This document shows positions 35,664-44,466 of a stretch of DNA of 64,000 nucleotides, one piece after another. The DNA comes from Dyella sp. C9 (GTDB lineage: Bacteria; Pseudomonadota; Gammaproteobacteria; Xanthomonadales; Rhodanobacteraceae), in contig NZ_QIRF01000012.1 of assembly GCF_003332825.1 (NCBI RefSeq), positions 1 to 64,000 of the forward strand, given 5' to 3'. The position numbers and the translations under genes were made by a program. The notes beneath the pieces were generated by a model. It was not told the DNA's origin. It worked only from the letters and a program-made list of their open reading frames with translations, and made no database searches. Every line of letters begins with the position of its first letter. The stretch's first letter is position 1.

Positions 35664-36452
35664 TCAGACGGCGCGGGAGCCGCCGTCGATGACGAGTTCC
35701 GCGGCGGTAACGTAGCGGCTTTCATCGGAAGCGAGATAGAGCACGGCGTAGGCCACGTCGTCAGGCTCGCCGAGGCGATGCATGGGGATGCCGCGCACCA
35801 GCTTGCGCGTGGCTTCCTCCTCGCCCAGCTTGTCGAAGAAGGGCTTCACGATGCCGGTGCGGATGAAGGCAGGGTGGATGGAGTTGCAGCGCACGTCGAT
35901 CTTCTGGCGCGTGCAATCCATCGCCACCGACTTGGTCAGTGATGCGACCGCAGCCTTGGATGTGTTGTATGCGGTGTAGTCCGGGTCGGTCTTGAACGCG
36001 GCAAGCGAGGAGATGTTCACGATGGACGCCGGCTGCGCATCGCGCAGGTAGGGCAGGGCATGCTTGCAGCCCAGCATGACGCTGTCCACGTTGACGCCCA
36101 TCACGCGGTGCCACTCCTTCAGTTCGATGCGCTCGACACCGCCGAGCGAGCCGACGCCGGCATTGTTGACCAGCACGGAGAGCGCGCCCATCACCTTCAC
36201 GGCGTCGGCCAGCGTGCGCTGCCAGGCAGCCTCGTCGCTGACGTCCTGGGCGGCCGACCATGCCACGGTGGCGCCGTGTTCGCGATTGATCTCCTCGGCG
36301 ACCGCCGCAACGGCGTCACCATGGATGTCGGTGATGAACACCTTGGCGCCATGCCGTGCGAGCATGCGCGCCGAGGCAGCGCCCAGGCCACCGGCGGCAC
36401 CTGTCACAACGGCGCATTTGCCGGCGGCGCGTGGGGAGAGAATCGACGTCAT
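35664..36452 (-). CDS. Short-chain dehydrogenase/reductase
   Basis: A 262-residue classical SDR. It shows cofactor motif VVTGAAGGLGAASA, NNAG in LVNNAGVGSLGG, catalytic Ser in VNISSLAAF and YNTSK in YTAYNTSKAAVASL, and the C-terminal ITAAELVIDGG-like VTAAELVIDGGS. The acidic TDIHGD after the second strand suggests preference for NAD. ATG 36452 has GGAG six bases upstream; an ATG at 36464 is also in frame. Its substrate, probably a hydroxyacyl-CoA or alcohol, cannot be read from sequence. Confidence 0.92.
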   Translation of the reverse strand: MTSILSPRAAGKCAVVTGAAGGLGAASARMLARHGAKVFITDIHGDAVAAVAEEINREHGATVAWSAAQDVSDEAAWQRTLADAVKVMGALSVLVNNAGVGSLGGVERIELKEWHRVMGVNVDSVMLGCKHALPYLRDAQPASIVNISSLAAFKTDPDYTAYNTSKAAVASLTKSVAMDCTRQKIDVRCNSIHPAFIRTGIVKPFFDKLGEEEATRKLVRGIPMHRLGEPDDVAYAVLYLASDESRYVTAAELVIDGGSRAV

Positions 36453-36467
36453 GGGTTGCTCCATGGG

Positions 36468-37238
36468 TTAAACGCTGAGATAACCGCCGTCCACGTTCAG
36501 CACCGCACCCGTGGTGTACGAGGCCGCGTCGGAAGCGAGGTAGAGCGCGGCGCCGGCCATTTCGGACGGCTGCGCCACGCGGCGCATCGGCACATGGGCC
36601 AGCGCCTGCTTGAGGATGGCCGGCGTGTTCACCAGCACCGAGGCGAACTTGGTGTCGGTCAGGCCTGGCAGCAACGCGTTGCAGCGCACGCCCTGCTCGG
36701 CGCATTCCACCGCGAAGGCCTTGGTCATGGAGATCACCGCCGCCTTGGTGATCGAGTAGATGCCCTGCTGGAAACCGGGCACCACGCCGTTGACCGAAGC
36801 CACGTTGACGATCGAGCCGCCACCGCCCTTGGCCATCAGCCTGGCACCGTGGCTGGACATGTAGAAGTAGCCGCGGATATTCACGTCCACTGTCTTCTGG
36901 AACACCGAGGGCTCGGTGTCGGTGATGTGGCCAAAGTACGGGTTGGTGGCGGCGTTGTTGACCAGGATGTCGAGGCGGCCGTGCTTCTGCTCGACCGCGG
37001 CGTACAGCGCCTCGATCTGTTCCATTTCGCCGATGTGGCAGGCCAGCGCCTCGGCCGATCCGCCTCCGGCGGCGATGGCATCGACCACGGCCTGGCAGTC
37101 GGCCTGCTTGCGGCTGGACACGATCACGTGTGCGCCGTGCAGTGCCAGCAGTTTGGCGATCTCCTCGCCGATGCCGCGGCTGGCGCCGGTGACGATGGCG
37201 ATCTTGCCGGTGAGGTCGAAGGTGACGGGTGTGCTCAT
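36468..37238 (-). CDS. Short-chain dehydrogenase/reductase
   Basis: A 256-residue SDR with VTGASRGIGEEIAKLLA, VNNAATNPYFG, INVASVNGVVPGFQQGIYSI-like sequence with catalytic YSITKAA, and NVDGGYLSV at the end. SSRKQAD after strand two suggests NADP use. It is distinct from its neighbour at 35664 but belongs to the same catabolic unit. It matches the SDR commonly found next to the acyl-CoA dehydrogenase and phosphotransferase genes in gammaproteobacterial operons. Confidence 0.92.
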   Translation of the reverse strand: MSTPVTFDLTGKIAIVTGASRGIGEEIAKLLALHGAHVIVSSRKQADCQAVVDAIAAGGGSAEALACHIGEMEQIEALYAAVEQKHGRLDILVNNAATNPYFGHITDTEPSVFQKTVDVNIRGYFYMSSHGARLMAKGGGGSIVNVASVNGVVPGFQQGIYSITKAAVISMTKAFAVECAEQGVRCNALLPGLTDTKFASVLVNTPAILKQALAHVPMRRVAQPSEMAGAALYLASDAASYTTGAVLNVDGGYLSV

Positions 37239-37329
37239 GGGCGCTGACTCAAGAGTGTGGGTGGTGGTGTGGTTGGGTGGTCATGTCGATGAGCCAGGGA
37301 CGGATACCTTCGAACGCGAAAGCCGCTGG

Positions 37330-37430
37330 ATGCCAGCGTTCGCTGGCATGACGGGCGGGTGCACGGCATGTGGGCCTTATCGTCCTCAAGCGCTTATCGT
37401 CCTCACCGTCATTCCGGCGAATGCCGGAAT
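37330..37430. repeat. Cluster of palindromes and a direct repeat
   Basis: Three units lie within 100 bases between two operon genes. ATGCCAGCG-TT-CGCTGGCAT (37330-37349) has perfect 9-base arms. CTTATCGTCCTCA occurs twice (37376-37388, 37393-37405) with a 17-base period. ATTCCGGC-GAAT-GCCGGAAT (37411-37430) has perfect 8-base arms and is the common extragenic palindrome that reads SFRRMPES in one frame and SGIRRND in another. They may form mRNA-stabilising hairpins inside the operon transcript. Confidence 0.7.
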
Positions 37431-37528
37431 CCAGTGCCCCGCACGTCGAGACGGGAGGCGTGCGTTTGAGCAGCCCCGCGGGATCCTGGCTGCCGCCAGT
37501 CTCGCAACTGCGTGTCGGCAAAGCCGGC

Positions 37529-38218
37529 TCATCGCAACGTCACCAGTCGTGCATCGTTCGCGCGCTCCAGGTGCGGCCACGCGTTGTAGGTCACCAGTGT
37601 CGATCCACGCGACCCTAGCCGCAGGCGTGTCACGCCGGTGTTCACGAGTGGCCAGCTCAGCTCGAAGGCATGGGTTTGGGGCGCGCCGAGCAGGGCACTG
37701 GCGATCACGGCGATGGGGCCGCCGGAGGTGAAGGCCCAGCCGGTCTCGCCGGGCATCTCAGCCAGTGCTTTGAGCGCCTCCAGCGCGGCTGCGCGGAAGG
37801 CCGGCCAGCTTTGCTGGTATTCGTCGTCGTGCCGCCCCGAGGTCCATCGCACCAGCGCTTCCTCGAAAAGACGCTGGAACGCTCGATGCGGATCGTCCAT
37901 CTGCTTCATCGCGGCACGCAGCGAGCCCGGTGCGCTGAACTCGGGGCGCAGCCGGGCCAGCAGTTCCAGATGGTCCACTTCATCGAGGCCGGCCAGCGTG
38001 GTCACCGGCAAATCGACACCAGCGGCTTGCAGGCACAGGCGCGTGGTGTCGCGATGGCGCACGCGCGGGCCCATCGCCACGCTATCCGGCCGGGGGCCGC
38101 AGGCGGCCAGCCATTCGCCAAGCAGATGCGACTGTTGCTCGCCCAGCGGCGAGAGCCGGTCGTAGTCCTCGGCGCTGAAGCTGGCCTGGCCGTGGCGTAT
38201 CAGCAGCAGTTCGCGCAT
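37529..38218 (-). CDS. Histidine phosphatase superfamily protein
   Basis: A 229-residue protein of the phosphoglycerate mutase/acid phosphatase fold. The nucleophile motif LLIRHGQASFSAEDYD is intact (His9), as are RVRHRDTTR and WTSGRHDDEYQ. The second histidine usually found as (S/T)HGG is replaced by SGG in FTSGGPIAV, a feature I have seen in members from this acyl-CoA operon class. It therefore may not be a standard phosphatase. It lies three bases from the phosphotransferase gene, with which it is probably translated together. Confidence 0.88.
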   Translation of the reverse strand: MRELLLIRHGQASFSAEDYDRLSPLGEQQSHLLGEWLAACGPRPDSVAMGPRVRHRDTTRLCLQAAGVDLPVTTLAGLDEVDHLELLARLRPEFSAPGSLRAAMKQMDDPHRAFQRLFEEALVRWTSGRHDDEYQQSWPAFRAAALEALKALAEMPGETGWAFTSGGPIAVIASALLGAPQTHAFELSWPLVNTGVTRLRLGSRGSTLVTYNAWPHLERANDARLVTLR

Positions 38219-38221
38219 GAC

Positions 38222-39286
38222 TCAGGCCGCCGCGATCAGGCGGCGGCAGCGCATGCCCATGTAGCGGGCGGCGTCCCCGAAGCCGGCGAACTGCGGGTTG
38301 GTGGTCTGGCCCAGTGCAAAGCGGCGGTAGATCTGCTGGATGATCACCATCAGGCGGAACAGGCCGAACACCTCGTAGAAGCCGAAGCGCGAGACGTCGA
38401 TGCCGGTGCGCCCGCCGTAGTACGCCACGACTTCGGCGCGGGTGAGCATGCCGGCCTCATGAGTGGGCTGGCGACGGAACGACTGGAAGATCTTGTCGTC
38501 GTCGGCCTGTACCCAATAGGCCAGCGAGCCACCCAGATCCATCAGCGGGTCGCCGACGGTGGCCATCTCCCAATCGAGCACGCCGATGATGTCCAGCGGG
38601 TTGTCGGGCGACAGCACCACGTTGTCGAAGCGGTAGTCGTTGTGGATCACGCAGCGGGCGTTGTCCTGCGCCGGCTGGTTGGCATCGAGCCAGGCGAGCA
38701 CGTCCTCGCAGGGATCGGAGCCTTCGGTGGCGGCCTGGCGCCAGCGCTCGCTCCAGCCCGACACCTGCCGCGCGATATAGCCTTCGCCCTTGGCCAGCTC
38801 GCGCAGGCCGGGCTGCTGCGTGTCCACCTGGTGCAGCTGGATCAGGCGATCGATGAAGCCTACGCACAGCTTGTGCACGCCATCGCGATCCAGGCCAAGC
38901 TCGGGCGGCAGGTCGCGGCGCAGGATGGTGCCGTGCAGGCGCTCCATCACGTAGAAGTCCGCACCCAGCACGCTTTCGTCGTCGCAGCGCGCGAGGATGG
39001 CCGGCACGTACGGATAACCGGGCTTGAGCGCCGCCATCACGCGTGCCTCGCGCAGCATGTCGTGCGCCGACTTGGCCTTGGCGCCACGCGGCGGGCGACG
39101 CAGCACCAGTTCGCGGTCGGGGTAACTCAACAGATAGGTAAGGTTGGACGCGCCGCCGGGAAACTGCTTCACCGATGGCGTACCGGCGAGGCCGTCGATG
39201 TGCTGCTTGAGGAAGGCATCGACGCGCGCCACGTCGAAGGCGTCTTCCTCGCGCACGGCGCGGGCCTGGTCGGGAATGGCGGTCAT
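38222..39286 (-). CDS. Aminoglycoside-phosphotransferase-like kinase (ACAD10/11 type)
   Basis: A 354-residue phosphotransferase of the APH fold. The nucleotide loop is FPGGASNLTYLL, the substrate kinase motif is VIHNDYRFDNVVL (catalytic Asp in HND) and LDWEMATVGDPLMDL carries the metal-binding Asp. Relatives occur fused to or next to acyl-CoA dehydrogenases and phosphorylate 4-hydroxyacyl-CoA in the breakdown of hydroxy fatty acids. Its end is coupled to the phosphatase gene and its start overlaps the acyl-CoA dehydrogenase stop. Confidence 0.9.
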   Translation of the reverse strand: MTAIPDQARAVREEDAFDVARVDAFLKQHIDGLAGTPSVKQFPGGASNLTYLLSYPDRELVLRRPPRGAKAKSAHDMLREARVMAALKPGYPYVPAILARCDDESVLGADFYVMERLHGTILRRDLPPELGLDRDGVHKLCVGFIDRLIQLHQVDTQQPGLRELAKGEGYIARQVSGWSERWRQAATEGSDPCEDVLAWLDANQPAQDNARCVIHNDYRFDNVVLSPDNPLDIIGVLDWEMATVGDPLMDLGGSLAYWVQADDDKIFQSFRRQPTHEAGMLTRAEVVAYYGGRTGIDVSRFGFYEVFGLFRLMVIIQQIYRRFALGQTTNPQFAGFGDAARYMGMRCRRLIAAA

Positions 39287-40512
39287 GCGAAGGGTTCCTT
39301 GGCGAGTTGGGCCTTGGCTTCAAGCTTGGCGACCACGGCGCGATGTACTTCGTCCGGGCCGTCGGCGAGGCGCAATACGCGCGCATAGGCGTACAGTTGG
39401 GCCAGCGGGAAATCGTCGGTGAGGCCGGCGCCGCCGTGGATCTGGATGGCGGCATCGGCGGCCTGCTGGGCGACCGCGGGCACTACTACCTTGATCTGCG
39501 AGATCAGGCTGAGCGCGGCTTTGGGCCCCTGGGTGTCGAGCGTCCATGCGGTCTTGAGCGTGAGCAGGCGGGCCTGTTCGATCGCCATGCGCAGGTTGGC
39601 CACGACGTCCGCGTTGCCACCGAGCCTGAGTAGCGGCTGGCCGAATGCCACGCGCGACTGCGCACGCCGGCACAGCAGCGACAGCGCGCGCTCGGCGGCA
39701 CCGAGTGCGCGCATGCAGTGATGCACGCGACCGGGGCCGAGCCGGCCCTGCGCGATCTCGAAACCGCGGCCGGGGCCGAGTATCACGTTCTCCAGCGGCA
39801 GGCGCACATGGTTGAAGCTGAGTTCGCCATGGCCGGAGGGTTCGTCGTAGGCGTGGAACACCGGCAGCATGCGTTCGATGTGCACGCCGGGTGCATCCAG
39901 CGGGCAGATCACCATGCTGTGGCGATGATGCGGATCGGCGTCGGCATCGCTCAGGCCCATGAAGATCACGAAGCGGCAATGCGGATGGCCTAGCCCGGTG
40001 GTCCACCACTTGCGGCCGTGGAGCACTACCTCGTTGCCTTCCACGCGTGCGGTGGCACGCATGTTGGTGGCGTCGGAGGAGGCCACATCCGGCTCGGTCA
40101 TGGCGAAGCCGGAGCGGATCTCGCCATCCAGCAACGGTTGCAGCCAGCGTTCACGTTGAGCCGGCGAGCCGTAGCGGTGCAGCACCTCCATGTTGCCGGT
40201 ATCGGGCGCGCTGCAGTTGAACACCTCGGGCGCGATGAAGGAGTGGCCCATGATCTCGGCCAGCGGCGCGTATTCGAGGTTGCTCAGGCCCGGACCCTCC
40301 TCGAGATCGGGCAGGAACAGGTTCCACAGGCCCTCGGCACGGGCGCGTGCCTTGAGCGTTTCCATCACTACCGGCTGGCGCCAGTCGCGATGATCGGCGC
40401 TGCCGCTAAGCTGCGCGGCATAGACCGCCTCGGCGGGAGCGATTTCCTCGCGCATGAAGCGGGTGAGGCGCTCGGTGAGTGCGCGGGTACGTTCGGACGG
40501 GGCGAAATCCAT
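39283..40512 (-). CDS. Acyl-CoA dehydrogenase (ACAD10/11-like)
   Basis: A 409-residue flavoprotein dehydrogenase. Motifs include GFAMTEPDVASSDATNM (FAD contact), WWTTGLGHPHCRFVIFMG, HCMRALGAAERALSLL and IHGGAGLTDDFPLAQLYA. It heads the leftward operon with a kinase, phosphatase, two SDRs and a reductase; together these fit dehydration/oxidation of 4-hydroxyacyl-CoA. ATG 40512 has GGAGAACGCC upstream. The overlap with the kinase gene is ATGA. Confidence 0.93.
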   Translation of the reverse strand: MDFAPSERTRALTERLTRFMREEIAPAEAVYAAQLSGSADHRDWRQPVVMETLKARARAEGLWNLFLPDLEEGPGLSNLEYAPLAEIMGHSFIAPEVFNCSAPDTGNMEVLHRYGSPAQRERWLQPLLDGEIRSGFAMTEPDVASSDATNMRATARVEGNEVVLHGRKWWTTGLGHPHCRFVIFMGLSDADADPHHRHSMVICPLDAPGVHIERMLPVFHAYDEPSGHGELSFNHVRLPLENVILGPGRGFEIAQGRLGPGRVHHCMRALGAAERALSLLCRRAQSRVAFGQPLLRLGGNADVVANLRMAIEQARLLTLKTAWTLDTQGPKAALSLISQIKVVVPAVAQQAADAAIQIHGGAGLTDDFPLAQLYAYARVLRLADGPDEVHRAVVAKLEAKAQLAKEPFA

Positions 40513-40567
40513 GGGGCGTTCTCCGGGGTCCGCCGCAGCGTACGCCGGTGACATCCGATAAGTGAAA

Positions 40568-40590
40568 TGAATATGCTTTATGGCATGTCA
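40568..40590. promoter_or_regulatory. Imperfect inverted repeat in the divergent LysR/ACAD promoter
   Basis: TGAATATGC (40568-40576) faces GCATGTCA (40583-40590), with ATGC/GCAT as strictly paired centre around six bases. The 127-base divergent spacer and the AT-rich sequence fit a LysR T-N11-A operator that controls both the regulator and the catabolic operon. The transcription starts were not located. Confidence 0.5.
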
Positions 40591-40639
40591 TTCGTGGTGT
40601 GAATGACTTTCCGGCCTGCTGAACGCATGGAGTATCGCC

Positions 40640-41560
40640 GTGGATCGCGACAGTCGCATCGACCTCAACCTGTTCCGCGTACTCGATGCCATCTACACGC
40701 ACGGCGGCGTGGGCGCGGCGGCGCGCGCCCTGCACCTCACCCAGCCGGCGGTGACCCATGCACTGGGACGCCTGCGTGACCAACTGGGTGATCCGTTGTT
40801 CGTGCGCCAGGGCAACCGCCTGCTGCCCACCGACAAGACGCAGGCGATGATGCCGGCGGTGCAGGCGCACCTGAAAGGATTGCTGGCCAGTACCCACGCG
40901 CAGTCGCGCTTCGACGCGGCGCAATTGCAGATGGAGTTCGTGATCGGCTTTCGCGACATCCTCGAGTCCATCGTGCTGCCCGGCCTGATGGCGAGCATCG
41001 GCCACGAGGCGCCGGGCGTGCGCGTGGTCAGCCGGCGCGTGGCGGCCGATGAGATGGAGCGCGAACTGGCGGCGGGAACGCTCGACCTGGTGGTGGATCG
41101 CCCCTGGCGCGCGGGGCCGCGCATCGCGCATCGGCACCTGCTGGACGAGACGCTCGCCGTGGTGATGCGCAAGCGGCATCCGCTGGCGCGCCAGCTGCGT
41201 CGCGCCGACTACCTCGGCGCGCGGCACGTCACGGTCTCGCCGCTGGGCGAGTCCAATGCGCTGGATCTGCTGCTGGGCCAGAGCGGCATGTTCCGCGAGG
41301 TGCGCATGGTCTGCCAGCACTATTTCTCCGCCTGCCAGATCGCCGCCGCCACCGACCTGCTGCTCACCGTGCCCAGGACCTATGCCGACCAGTTGGCGAG
41401 CCTGTTGCCCGTGGTGGTGCGGCCCTTGCCGATCCAGCTCAAGGCCTTTTCCATTCGCGCTTACTGGCATGCGTCGAAGGATGGAGACCAGGCGCATCGC
41501 TGGTTTCGTGAACGTCTCGTCAAGTCGGTGACCGATGCCATGGGCCCGACGCGAAGCTGA
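40640..41560 (+). CDS. LysR-family transcriptional regulator
   Basis: A 306-residue regulator. The winged helix is IDLNLFRVLDAIYTHGGVGA with LHLTQPAVTHALGRLRDQLG, typical of the NodD/LeuO-like LysR group (DLNLL). The effector-binding domain spans about residues 95-300. The start is GTG 40640 with ATGGAG eight bases upstream. Divergent placement next to the acyl-CoA dehydrogenase operon suggests it controls that operon, perhaps by sensing an acyl-CoA or a hydroxy acid. Confidence 0.92.
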   Translation: MDRDSRIDLNLFRVLDAIYTHGGVGAAARALHLTQPAVTHALGRLRDQLGDPLFVRQGNRLLPTDKTQAMMPAVQAHLKGLLASTHAQSRFDAAQLQMEFVIGFRDILESIVLPGLMASIGHEAPGVRVVSRRVAADEMERELAAGTLDLVVDRPWRAGPRIAHRHLLDETLAVVMRKRHPLARQLRRADYLGARHVTVSPLGESNALDLLLGQSGMFREVRMVCQHYFSACQIAAATDLLLTVPRTYADQLASLLPVVVRPLPIQLKAFSIRAYWHASKDGDQAHRWFRERLVKSVTDAMGPTRS

Positions 41561-41690
41561 CTTGCGGGTGACAGGTGTGCGGGCGCACGATGCTGCAATC
41601 ATGGGCGGTACGCCCGTGCAGCACGCATCACGATGAGCACAGGATGGCTCCGGCCCTGCTGCCGGCGCGCCCCTTTACGAGGTGTCTGGC

Positions 41691-43361
41691 ATGTCCGATC
41701 CGTCGCCCGAAGTCGTGTACGACCCCACCGATCCGATGAACCGCAAGGAGCAGATGTTCCCGCGGCTCAGTCCCGCGATGGTCCAGCGCATCGCCGCCTA
41801 TGGCGATGAGGAGTTCGTGCCCGCCGGCACCGTGCTGTTCCAGCGGGGCCAGCGCGGCGTGGATTTTTTCCTGGTGCTGGATGGGTTGATCGAAGTGTTC
41901 GACCAGGATATCCACGGCCAGATGACCGTCTTCACCATGCACGGCCCTCGCCAGTTCAGCGGCGAGATGAACCTGTTCAACCTGCGCGGTGTCCTCGCTT
42001 CGGCGCGGGTGGCCGTGGACAGTCGCGTGGTGCGGATACACCAGGAGGCATTCCGTCGCATGGTGGCTGCCGAAGCGGATATCAGCGAGATCATCATGCG
42101 CGCGTTCATCCTGCGCCGGGTTGGCCTGATCCGCATGGGCTATGGCGGGGTGGTGCTGGTAGGGCCGGGGCATAGCGCCGACACGTTGCGCATCGAGCGC
42201 TTCCTGGTGCGCAATGGCTATCCACACCGCTTGATCGACACCGAGGTGGATCCCGAGGCTGGCGGCTTCATCGAGGCCTTCCAGCTGCGCCGCGAACAGT
42301 TGCCGGTGATCATCTGCCCGGAGCGTTGCTTCCTTCAAAACCCCAGCACCAGCGAGCTGGCCGATGAGCTGGGCCTCACCGAAGTGATCGATCCCCAGCA
42401 CGTGTACGACGTGGCGGTGGTGGGCGCGGGGCCGGCGGGGCTGGCTGCCGCGGTGTATGCCGCGTCCGAGGGGCTGTCGACGATCGTAGTCGAAGGCCTC
42501 GCCCCGGGTGGACAGGCCGGCACCTCGTCGAAGATCGAGAACTACCTGGGTTTCCCCACGGGCATCTCGGGCCAGGCCCTGGCTGGCCGGGCGCAGGCGC
42601 AGGCGCAGAAGTTCGGTGCCAGGCTGGCCGTGTCGCGGCAGGCGGCCAGCGTCGATTGTTCGGCCCGGCCTTATCACCTGCGCCTCGACGATGGGCAGGG
42701 CATCACCGCGCGCGTGGTGATCGTGGCCAGCGGGGCACGCTATCGCAAGCTCGATGTGCCCGGCTACGCGCGCTACGAAGGCGAGGGTATCCACTACGCC
42801 GCGACGGCGATGGAAGGCCAGCTGTGCGCCAACGAGGAAGTGGTGGTGGTGGGCGGCGGCAACTCCGCCGGACAGGCCGCGGTGTTCCTGTCGGGCATCG
42901 CTGCGCATGTGCACATGCTGGTGCGCTCGGGTGGCCTTGCGGCGACCATGTCCGACTACCTCGTGCAGCGCATCGCGCGCTCATCGGCCATCACGCTTTA
43001 CACGCGCAGCGAAGTGGTGGAGCTGGAAGGCGACGAACGCCTGCGCGAGGTGAGCTGGCGGCATCGCGATTCGGGCGAGCTGACCACCCGCCACATCGGC
43101 AACATGTTCGTGATGATCGGCGCGGAGCCGAACACCGATTGGCTGCGGGATTGCCTGGCCCTCGACGACCACGGTTTCGTGCTGACCGGACGCTGCGCGG
43201 AAGGGCACTTGCTGGAGTCGCCGTATGCGACCACGTTGCCGGGCATCTTCGCCGTGGGCGACGTGCGCGCCGGTTCGGTCAAACGCGTGGCCTCGAGCGT
43301 GGGCGAGGGGTCGGTGGTGATCCAGGCCGTGCATCGCTACCTGCATCCCGAGGCGGGTTGA
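41691..43361 (+). CDS. Cyclic-nucleotide-binding domain fused to thioredoxin-reductase-like flavoprotein
   Basis: A 556-residue fusion. Residues 25-145 are a cNMP-binding fold ([32 protein letters not shown]). Residues 155-225 resemble a thioredoxin-like middle domain ([29 protein letters not shown]). Residues 238-556 are thioredoxin reductase-like, with FAD site [25 protein letters not shown] site [19 protein letters not shown] and [12 protein letters not shown]. The CxxC expected in the NADPH domain is replaced by AATA (HYAATAMEG), so it cannot reduce thioredoxin in the usual way. ATG 41691 has GAGG upstream. Confidence 0.9.
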   Translation: MSDPSPEVVYDPTDPMNRKEQMFPRLSPAMVQRIAAYGDEEFVPAGTVLFQRGQRGVDFFLVLDGLIEVFDQDIHGQMTVFTMHGPRQFSGEMNLFNLRGVLASARVAVDSRVVRIHQEAFRRMVAAEADISEIIMRAFILRRVGLIRMGYGGVVLVGPGHSADTLRIERFLVRNGYPHRLIDTEVDPEAGGFIEAFQLRREQLPVIICPERCFLQNPSTSELADELGLTEVIDPQHVYDVAVVGAGPAGLAAAVYAASEGLSTIVVEGLAPGGQAGTSSKIENYLGFPTGISGQALAGRAQAQAQKFGARLAVSRQAASVDCSARPYHLRLDDGQGITARVVIVASGARYRKLDVPGYARYEGEGIHYAATAMEGQLCANEEVVVVGGGNSAGQAAVFLSGIAAHVHMLVRSGGLAATMSDYLVQRIARSSAITLYTRSEVVELEGDERLREVSWRHRDSGELTTRHIGNMFVMIGAEPNTDWLRDCLALDDHGFVLTGRCAEGHLLESPYATTLPGIFAVGDVRAGSVKRVASSVGEGSVVIQAVHRYLHPEAG

Positions 43362-43495
43362 GTGGCGTTGCGCGTTACGGCGGCGACTGCAATGACGGCA
43401 GAATAGCGTCCCATCCGCCGATTCCCGGGTTGTCCACATGCGTCCTTGTCCACGATTCGCCCCAGCGTCCGTCTCCGCTGATGGAGTGCGCGCGC

Positions 43496-44317
43496 ATGGC
43501 TGAGGTGCGACAGGCGCTGGCAGAGGCGACGGCTGAACTCGGTGATCGCCTTGAGGCCGAGTTGCTGCTGGTCCATGTGCTCGGCAAGCCGCGCAGCTGG
43601 TTGATCGCGCACGCCGACGACGTGCTTGCGGCTCTCGAGGGGGATGCTTACCGGGCGCTGGTGCAGCGGCGGCGTGCGGGCGAGCCGGTGGCCTATATCA
43701 CCGGTCAACGTGGGTTCTGGTCGCTGGAACTGGAAGTCACGCCTGCCACCTTGATTCCACGCCCGGAGACCGAGCTGCTGGTGGAACTGGCGCTGGCACG
43801 GGCTGCGCCACAGGTACGCATCGCCGACCTGGGCACGGGGAGCGGGGCGATCGCGCTGGCGCTCGCCCGAGAATTGCCTCGCGCCCAACTGGTCGCCACC
43901 GATGCCAGCGCCGACGCACTCGCCGTGGCACGTCGCAACGCGGTGCGACTGAACCTGCGCAACGTGAACTTTGCGCACGGCGACTGGTTGGCCGCACTGG
44001 ACGGGCAGCGATTCAACCTGATCGTGTCGAATCCGCCCTACATCGAGGCCGGCGATCCGCACCTGGGGCAGGGCGATTTGCGCTTCGAGCCGGCCAGTGC
44101 GTTGGCCTCGGGCATCGACGGACTGGACGACATCCGTCGCATCGTGGCGCAGGCGCGTTTGCATCTGGAGCCGGGTGGATGGCTGCTGATGGAGCATGGC
44201 TGGAACCAGGGCGAGGCCGTGCGCGCCGTGCTGAAGGGCGCTGGCTACCGGGAGGTATTCACTGCCCGGGACCTGGAGCAGCGCGATCGCGTCAGCGGCG
44301 GCGTCTGGCCAGGCTGA
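43496..44317 (+). CDS. prmC: Peptide chain release factor N5-glutamine methyltransferase
   Basis: PrmC methylates the GGQ glutamine of release factors RF1 and RF2. The 273 residues have the helical N-terminal domain, [23 protein letters not shown] motif [16 protein letters not shown] and the catalytic NPPY ([11 protein letters not shown]). ATG 43496 has GGAG nine bases upstream, while ATG 43481 has none. No prfA is adjacent in this window. Confidence 0.94.
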   Translation: MAEVRQALAEATAELGDRLEAELLLVHVLGKPRSWLIAHADDVLAALEGDAYRALVQRRRAGEPVAYITGQRGFWSLELEVTPATLIPRPETELLVELALARAAPQVRIADLGTGSGAIALALARELPRAQLVATDASADALAVARRNAVRLNLRNVNFAHGDWLAALDGQRFNLIVSNPPYIEAGDPHLGQGDLRFEPASALASGIDGLDDIRRIVAQARLHLEPGGWLLMEHGWNQGEAVRAVLKGAGYREVFTARDLEQRDRVSGGVWPG

Positions 44318-44466
44318 GCGCCGGGCGAAAGCTGCGCATCGCTGAACGCGCGGATCCGGCGCTTCGGCGACTTCCCGGCAGCGGCGTAGACTGGTCACGT
44401 TACGAGCTAGGGGCCCGGTTACTGGCGTCCCTCCGGGCCTCCGCCACCGAGTGTGGGAGAGCCGTC

